The notes below the pieces were generated by a model. It did no database searches and was not told the origin of the DNA. It was given only the letters and a program-made list of their open reading frames with translations. The position numbers and the translations under genes were made by a program. Positions 57,291-64,000 of a stretch of DNA of 64,000 bases are shown in pieces. The stretch is from Undaria pinnatifida (lineage: Eukaryota; Sar; Phaeophyceae; Laminariales; Alariaceae): NCBI GenBank assembly GCA_012845835.1, contig JABAKD010000011.1:3186697-3250696 (forward strand), written 5' to 3'. Position 1 is the first letter of the stretch. Each line of letters starts with the position of its first letter.

Positions 57291-57516
57291 GAGCATATCG
57301 ACGACAAGCAGGGATGCCCAACGAGTGTTAGACGAGCAAACACGCTTTTATCGAACAAAAATCAAGCTAGAGATGCAACAAAGAGCGAGCATAGGTCGAG
57401 CTTATCCGTGCAAAACTGGCATAAATCGCGAGCTTATTTCCAGTTTTTAAGCTTATGCCCGCTAAAAACAAAAAGCATATATTCCGAAAAAAAAAAGCTT
57501 ATTGGGTAAGGCCCTA
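57290..57516. repeat. right terminal and subterminal region
   Basis: Words GAGCATAGG, GAGCTTATCC, GGCATAAATC, GAGCTTATTT, AAGCTTATGC and AAGCATATAT mirror the left side, ending in the inverted terminal repeat. Confidence 0.7.
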
Positions 57517-57524
57517 CACGCCAT
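57517..57524. repeat. 8-bp target site duplication, right
   Basis: CACGCCAT directly after the right terminus. Confidence 0.85.
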
Positions 57525-57990
57525 GGGTGTGCGCCAGCCCAATCCCCCCCATGACCCGTTGTTGACCTGGTTCTCTTCGAGTCTTCACCGTGTCGGGGGC
57601 GCCATTTTCGGCGAGAAACCAGAATATGTGGGCAAGCGCCAGCCACCGAGTTGTAGCCACTACCAGCGCAAGCCGGTGTCACTACCTGCCAACGGTTTAC
57701 CAACACACCACGAACCCCCGGTCCTTTTAGCCCCTTGGCGATCCCGCGGTTGGGGTTTGAGTTAAAGACACACGCTCCGCGAAATGGCGATGATGTCCAT
57801 CGACTGCGAGAGTTTCTTAATTTACGTCGCGCCTTAAACACACTACGAAGTATTAACTAGTGACCCTTTCGAAATCCCTGAAGCCTGGAATATTCATCCA
57901 CCGCCGCCGACCGAAAAGAACGCACGCAACAAGTCGACGACGGGTGCAAAACGTCCCGCTGCGCAAACTCCTACTATCACGTAGCCACAA

Positions 57991-58236
57991 ACTGATTCTA
58001 CGGCAGCCCCCTCCCCAAAACCAGAGATTTTCTTTAACGAACGTTTCATGGCTGCTCGACACGAGAAAGGGTGCTATGAAAAAACGTCTTTAAACATGTT
58101 CTTGTTTGCAATGGATTATCGAACGATGACGTTGGTGTGGCACGGGGCGCCGTCTTTCTGGAGATACGGCCGGGAGCTGGTTTCAAATCCAGCGATTTCG
58201 TTGCCGAAAAGTTGGGGGGGATACAGTAGAAAGACT
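57991..58236 (-). mobile_element. TIR-family copy I
   Basis: ACTGATTCTACGGCAGCCCC to GGATACAGTAGAAAGACT, with body text GGCTGCTCGACACGAGAAAG. Confidence 0.75.
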
Positions 58237-58377
58237 GGGCAGCTATTAAGGATATGTACCTGGTATTCTTTACCTTTTCGCGTTCAGAATGCATTGTGAA
58301 CTGCACATTGTCGAAACGAAAATTAAATGAAAGTAATGCACCGGCATGTGCTTTACCTTGTTGACTCAAGCTACGAT

Positions 58378-58452
58378 AGTCGCCCGGTGGTCTAGTGGTT
58401 ACCCTCGACTACTACTAGCGTTGGTCCTTGAATGCGATTCCCACCGTGGTGA
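58378..58452 (+). other. degenerate tRNA-like (SINE-like) segment
   Basis: GCCCGGTGGTCTAGTGGTTA matches a tRNA 5' half with A box; 40 bp later GCGATTCCCACC is a weak B box. It does not fold into a full cloverleaf by eye, so it is not called as a tRNA gene. Confidence 0.35.
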
Positions 58453-58794
58453 TATTTTGGCTTTATTTGCAAAATGCAAAAAACAATATCAACTGCTTAG
58501 AGCGCCTAGCAGCGTGGGTAGGGTCAATTCGACTCGAGTCGACGAGTGAAGAAAACGCCGAAGTCTTCTCGATAAAAAAGGCACGTACCGTAGTGGGGAG
58601 GGGGGAGGAGGGGAGGCTATGTGATCCCAGATCTGAGCTACTACTGGGAGGGAGGGCGAGAGTAGTGCGAGGATGAAATATGGGATGAAGAATTAAAAAA
58701 ATATATTAAAACAAAGTAAAGTAGTGTTATTGATTTTTTTTTTTACTTTTGCTTTTTGGGTCAAACTATTTATGCCTGACGGGGTTTATTTCAA

Positions 58795-59045
58795 CCCAAG
58801 CGTCATCCCACGGTCTAGGGCTTGCACTTTTTGGAACAAACGTTTTCTGAGCGCGTGAGCTCCTCGAGTCAGGTAGTCTGATCATTTTACGAGCATATCT
58901 ACATCAGGACCAGCGCGCATAAAAGGGTTGACCCGATTGCGCGAAACATTATGTTCGAAGCCTTGTTGCGAAATGAGATATTGAGCTGCGTCATGTTAAG
59001 AGATCTGCAATTTCTGCTGTACCCCTCGCGTGGGATTCCTTCTCA
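58795..59045. repeat. dispersed repeat R3, copy 5
   Basis: GCGTCATCCCACGGTCTAGG, GAGCTCCTCGAGTCAGGTAG and AAATGAGATATTGAGCTGCG match the family. Confidence 0.5.
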
Positions 59046-59778
59046 AAGTAGGCTTATAAACTACACGCTACGGTGTTTGCGAGATGTACCAACTTTGGTT
59101 GGGTAGGGTTTGGGTAGAAAGACATATAATACTATTGATAGCATTGAAACCGTCGAACGTCACAATCCAAGGCCAACCCAACCCACGGAAATCAGCATGT
59201 AAAATAGGTTAAGTAAATGCTTTCCTACCATTTTTTGAAGTTTCTGACCTAATTTTGTCGTGAGTCAATTGGCTGGCCTTGTGGATTCTGATATTCGTCG
59301 GTTTCAAGCCTATTTTCAAATGTTGTCCCACTTTAGCACACATTAGAAATTCGCAAACACCCTACCATTGGTGTACTACCGTCGCGGTCAACAGCATTAT
59401 TCGATATTGGATACCCTGACCATGATATTTTTTTGCTTTGGTTGTATCGAGAAGTCAGTGTTTTGATTAGAGAGCTCTCCACAAGCGAAGAGCACAAGAA
59501 AAAACCTGTGAATAGGCACTATTAATACGACCCCTTCCTATCGTAACACCCACCTGTTCGTCGTAGTTGCAGCGTGTTTGGCGTCCGACAACGTGCAGCA
59601 TAAATAGACTCGCTTCAACTTTGATCACTCATACACAGACGACGCCCGCTGCGGTAAATCAGCGACACACATTATTTGACATGTCTAACCATTTTACCCC
59701 AGTGACGTATGTCATCAGGGGGCACTTCGACCGGTATTTCGTACGGGACCCAGACTACGGTAAGGGGGGTCCCTTGAG

Positions 59779-60022
59779 TCTTACTAAAGCAGCCCCCCCA
59801 ACTTTTCTTTAACGAAATCGCCGGTTTCAAGACCAGCTCCCGGTCGTATCTCCTGAGACACGGTGTCCCTCGACACCCCGACGTCATCGATCAATAGACC
59901 TTTGCACACAAGAACATACGTGGATACTTTTCTTTCAATAGTATCCTTCCTTGTGTCGCGCAGCCATGAAACGTTCGTCAAATAAGATCGCTTGTTTTGG
60001 GGGGGGCTATCGTAGAATCAGT
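59779..60022 (+). mobile_element. TIR-family copy J
   Basis: TCTTACTAAAGCAGCCCCCC to GGCTATCGTAGAATCAGTC; the left terminus is diverged. The body closely matches copy H, including CGGTGTCCCTCGACACCCCG. Confidence 0.7.
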
Positions 60023-60235
60023 CTCTTCTGGGATTTTTTTTATTTTGCACTGCGGGGTCACTCGCGCGAGTAACCTCCCTGTTGAAAAGTTCTTGCTGTT
60101 TTAAATTGGCGATTTTCAATCAGCAATGGACTGGTCAGTTACGCTGCGCTACACAAACAGCCGAAATATTTTTTGTCCGTGAGGTTCTGAGTTGCCCGCG
60201 CGAGTGGTGAAAACCCGGACCGTAGTCTTGGCCAT

Positions 60236-60266
60236 GGGTTGGGGTTAGGGTTAGGGCTAGGGTTAA
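60236..60266. repeat. interstitial telomere-like (TTAGGG)n
   Basis: GGGTTGGGGTTAGGGTTAGG followed by GCTAGGGTTA; opposite strand sense to the 10.9-11.8 kb arrays. Confidence 0.75.
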
Positions 60267-62689
60267 ATAGCATGGTTGAAAACGGACAATGACGTCAGGC
60301 ACCCCGGAAAAGGTGCGCCATCTTGTCTCTTAGGGGCTCCTCAATTTAATAACTCTACGCCTGCTCACCCCAAAAAACAGAACTATGAGTAAACTTATTA
60401 AAGCGCAATCTGATTACCACACAAATGTTAAGTTTCTAGGGCGAGGACCAGCGTGTCCCGTGCACTTCTGCCTAATTAAGCAAAACTTCGGTGATTACTC
60501 ACTTTCTTAGCCTCTTGAGATGTAGTAGAGAAGCAGCTTTCATTAGTTCCGCCAGAGCCCGGAACGCATCTGAGAACCGGGGCGCAATGTCTCGATTTCA
60601 TTTCCTGACTATTCCGAATATAAAACGCCAACCTATCATACGAAAACGGCCAATTACCTATCGAATCAGGTACTTACAGGCCTTTCAAGGCCGTACCTTA
60701 ACACAAATCCTTGGCCTAGGTAAACTACAAAAATCATACTGAAAAAACAAGAATGCCATTCCGACTAATCCGGGCTATGAAGCCACAGTCATTCACAAAA
60801 AAAAATCAGCCAAAAGTGCCGTCTGTATTGTCGTAGATGGCACACTTCAGCACTCCGCAAAAGTGGCAGTAAACTGAGGGAAATCTACGTAAAAAAGAGT
60901 CCTGAGCACAACTAATCCTTCTACGTATTGCCGCTGTTTATGAGCGATCGGCGTTTTGTCGTGTGTAACTTCGTGTGCCGCAGTCGGGGGTGCACTTCAG
61001 TTTGTTGTAGATTTTACGTCGATGGCTGGTGCTACACGTTTCGGATTACACGTTATTGTAGATTTCACGCCGATGGCAGGAGGTGCTATGCGATTCGGTC
61101 TCGGTTTTTTATTGTTACGACGTGGCGTCTGTCTGTGTCACTTGACAAGATGCGCAGCATGCGCACATATTATGACGTCGATCACACCCATACAATACTG
61201 TTATATTGGCCATTCGATAATGCGCGGCATGAAACGACCTTGAGTCAACATCGATCACTGGAGTCATACCGTCAGGCCGCGAGTGGAAGGGAGGAACACG
61301 CCTGAGGTCTGCGGCCAATAACGTGTGGATGGAAAATCGATGAGGTATAATAATAATGGGGAACAGGATAGACTATACGGGCATAATAGGTACAAAAAGT
61401 GATAACATGAGGAGAAGGAAAACTGGAAAATGGTTGGCAGGGGGTCATAGGAGTGATACTACTGTTTTTACGGAAGGATATTCGATTTATGTCGAAACGG
61501 CATCTACGCTATGTTGCTTAAATGACTCTACTGTTCAACAGTGACAAATAAAAACCGACCGACTTGCCATCTTCTCTGTTGTTGCAGATGCTACAGGCAC
61601 TGCTCATTTTTTTTTTTCCGCCGATGATGCTGTACCCCCATCTTACGTGTGTTTAGTGTGTTTTCTTCGCATTAAATCGGTTATTTCTACCCAACGTCAT
61701 CATCATCATCAGCAGAACACCCAGGGTTCATCCCGAATCTTCATCCTAGAGAGATTCAAATTCTGCTGTGGTCACAGATTGCAAAACAGAGAAACCAAAA
61801 ACAAATTTTTACGAGCGTCCCTAAAATTAGCGGTCTAGCGATCGGTCCCTGAAAATAGGCATTGCCGTGCACACTGTCAACAGCGGTGCCCAGCTTGCAC
61901 ACATGAGTATCGACTATTCAACTGGTCGAGCTCATAGCTGATGTATTTGAAACAGTTTTACAAAACACTATATCATACCGGTATAAAATGCATTCATTGC
62001 TGGATTTTTTGTCATAAGAGGTGTAAATCTTGCGTATCGACCATTCAACTGGTCGAACTCACTGCTGACGTATGTGAAATAGGCTTGCAAAACATCCACT
62101 CCTGCATATGATAACAAGTACAAAATGCATGCACTCCTGGTCTTCTGTGGTCTTTTTGTGGTCTTTTTTTTTTTTTTTTTTTTTTCCACCCTCCGGCGGA
62201 TGGGGAAAAATAAAGCTTTAGCTCACCACACTTCCACGTATTTTCATACGCGTCGTGTGTCGATTTAACTCAGTTGCTTTCGCAGCCCAACGCTAGCTGG
62301 CACACCCTTCGGGTCCCATTGTAGATCCTGGCCTTTTTTTCATAGGAAGGAGTGTAACGCTTTGCTTCGCCCCGATCTACGAGTATCACCTACACGTCAA
62401 AGGTATATTTTGTTAAGCATGTCTGTAATTACGATCGTGTTAATATTAACTGCCAAAAAACTTGGACGGAGCCGCGGCTATCGATAGATGGTGGCCAGTG
62501 CTAAACGAAAATGGGATACGATAAGCAAAAACAAATATTGTCATCTAAGGTATGGAAAAAACGAAATGGCTGCTCAACCAAGCGGTGGTGGAGGTGTCTT
62601 TATAAGAAGTATAAACGGTGTTCTCCGCCTCGAAAAAGGGGGCGCGTGATCGATGGCCAAAAGAGCAAAGCAAGAGCAATGAATGAATA

Positions 62690-63200
62690 CCCCCCCTACC
62701 CCCCCGCCCCGCCCCCCCCCCGCCCCCCCCCCCGCCCCCCCCCCCAAAAGAACCAATAGGGGGGGCAGTGTGGAAAAGAAAGGGCATAAAGCTGTGGCTT
62801 GACTGATTAACCCAGATCGACCATCTTTTCACGTCCTCTTCCCTCCCCCCTTTCGAAAATACAAAAAGTGACGGGGCGAGTGGAAAAGAAAAGTCACTAC
62901 CTTCTTACTTGCTTGCTTGGCCAACCCAGTATATGCTCACATTCTCCTCCGCCCCCCCGCCCCCCCCTCCCCGCCCCGTCCCCTTCGAATGTAATACATT
63001 GGGTGTCGCGTGTGGAAAAGAAAAGAGTATAGTACGAACTTCTTGCTTGGTTGATTAATCCAGCGCCTACCTTACGGCTGCTCACCACGTTCTCCCCCCC
63101 CCCCCTCCGCTTCGAAATATCCAGACGGGGGTGGCGAGTGGGAAATGAAGTCCTCCAACGTCCAGCTTGGTTGATCCAGCCCAGCGGCTGCCTCAAGTCC
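62690..63200. repeat. C-rich ~120-150 bp tandem units
   Basis: Three to four degenerate units with GTGGAAAAGAAA, CTTGCTTGGTTGATTAATCC-like text, a poly-C block and CTTCGAA. The first ends in an extreme C-run (62690-62752). Confidence 0.65.
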
Positions 63201-63547
63201 GCTTGCGATCGCTCCCCGCCAGGGCATAAAAATAGGCGTCTGGCTCGTGGTGCGATCCAGCGCGCCATGAGCCGTAGGCGAGGTGCCGCCCGAGCGGGGG
63301 GGCAGCGGGCCTTAGGAAGGCCCCTGGAGGGCGTTTATTTTCATATGTGCGTCAATATACTCAAATTGTGCTTTTTTATACTTGTTTTATCCTCTTCTTA
63401 CTTGTATACGTGCTGCCGGCTGTCTTAGGGTGGTACCAAATAGTACGCATTTTGCAAAGAAATACAATCAAGGGGAACATGTTGATCAATTATAAGCATC
63501 AGACATATTGTCAGATGCTTGCATAGGGGCCACAGCATTGTCCCCGG

Positions 63548-63925
63548 TGTTATAAGGCTTAGTTTGGGTAAGCTATTGGTTACCCTTTTGCAAGTGGTCA
63601 AACGGACTAATACCCCACTAATACCTTAACAAATAAATGGCGTCGTCGGCAAGACCATGGGTTTTTTGGGTCGTGGGTTCGATCCCCACCATCCACAATA
63701 ATAAAGTTTTCAGATTTTCCCCATGTCGAACTTGAAAAATACTCTCCCTGGTATCCCCAGGAAATGAAACGGCTTGGATATTGACAGAGGTCCGCCGTAT
63801 ATCCGACCGACCTGCTATCCCGCCGTTTCAGGGGGGGAGAGTGTTATAAGGCTTAGTTTGGGTAAGCTATTGGTTAACCTTTTGCAAGTGGTCAAACGGA
63901 CTAATACCCCACTAATGACTTAACA
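63548..63925 (+). mobile_element. TRIM (miniature LTR element) with tRNA-like boxes
   Basis: Two 84-bp direct repeats (63548-63631 and 63842-63925) start TGTTATAAGGCTTAG and end TTAACA, so they have TG...CA ends. They flank 210 bp that finishes in a polypurine tract (AGGGGGGGAGAG) right before the second repeat. The 4-bp CCGG at 63544-63547 is repeated at 63926-63929. The internal part has an A box TGGCGTCGTCGG (63638-63649) and B box GGTTCGATCCC (63676-63686) within a perfect T-arm (GTGGG/CCCAC). No protein is encoded. Confidence 0.8.
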
Positions 63926-64000
63926 CCGGCCTGATTTGCCTATTGAACAAGTCCGTCCTCGTTGCCACCATATATATATATAAACTGCGTGAAGCAATGA

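Larger units (their letters stand above)
57525..63547. other. repeat-rich region without a supported gene
   Basis: Contains TIR copies I and J, a tRNA-like A box at 58385 (GGTGGTCTAGTGGTTACC), dispersed repeat R3, telomere-like text, a ~60-bp duplication at 61000-61105 (TGTAGATTT[TC]ACG[TC]CGATGGC), two copies of 'CAACTGGTCGA.CTCA..GCTGA' at 61920-62075, a T-run at 62166-62187 and C-rich tandem repeats. Frames longer than 80 codons all show repeat or low-complexity text. Confidence 0.5.

Noticed and set aside
63632-63700. tRNA gene
   Set aside because: The T-arm and boxes are good, but no acceptor stem or proper D and anticodon arms can be paired; treated as tRNA-like text inside a TRIM.

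Overview
The window looks like nuclear DNA of a eukaryote with very repeat-rich, intron-dense genes. It has GT-AG introns of 0.4-6.4 kb, interstitial TTAGGG-type arrays, long C/G homopolymers, many short inverted-repeat elements, and an intact Helitron-type Rep/helicase ORF. The C-terminal part of the main gene resembles, from memory, a module of large uncharacterised proteins of stramenopiles and other flagellated protists. A brown alga or related stramenopile is my best guess, not a proof. No prokaryotic operons, rRNA or complete tRNA genes were seen.

Region 1 (before 1429 to 43001, + strand) is one long split gene. I could chain 19 exons, and their phases agree when the weaker acceptors at 7389, 16291 and 24853 are used. 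The coding sum is 5454 nt, or 1817 residues plus stop, but the 5' end is missing. The product starts with armadillo/HEAT-like repeats, passes through a long Gly/Ala/Thr/Lys-rich linker, and ends in the protist C-terminal module. Its introns hold almost all the repeats: a terminal-inverted-repeat (TIR) family of ten copies window-wide, satellites with 80- and 86-bp units, telomere-like DNA, simple repeats, and arrays in which the edge of a neighbouring exon with its splice site has been copied into the intron.

Region 2 (43002-45180) is intergenic and repeat-rich, with a 237-bp inverted-repeat element and a possible extra exon.

Region 3 (45181-57516) is the standout: a 12.3-kb unit bounded by perfect inverted repeats starting TAGGG and flanked by a perfect 8-bp direct repeat (CACGCCAT), the hallmark of hAT-type insertion. 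Inside, instead of a recognisable hAT transposase, are a 1711-residue Helitron-like Rep/helicase/OTU protein, a small ORF overlapping its stop codon, a three-exon cysteine-rich gene 77 bp upstream of the Helitron ORF on the same strand, and several variable tandem arrays.

Region 4 (57525-64000) has no convincing gene. It carries two more TIR-element copies, telomere-like DNA, C-rich tandem repeats and a complete 378-bp miniature LTR element (TRIM) with a polypurine tract, a 4-bp target duplication and internal tRNA-like A and B boxes.
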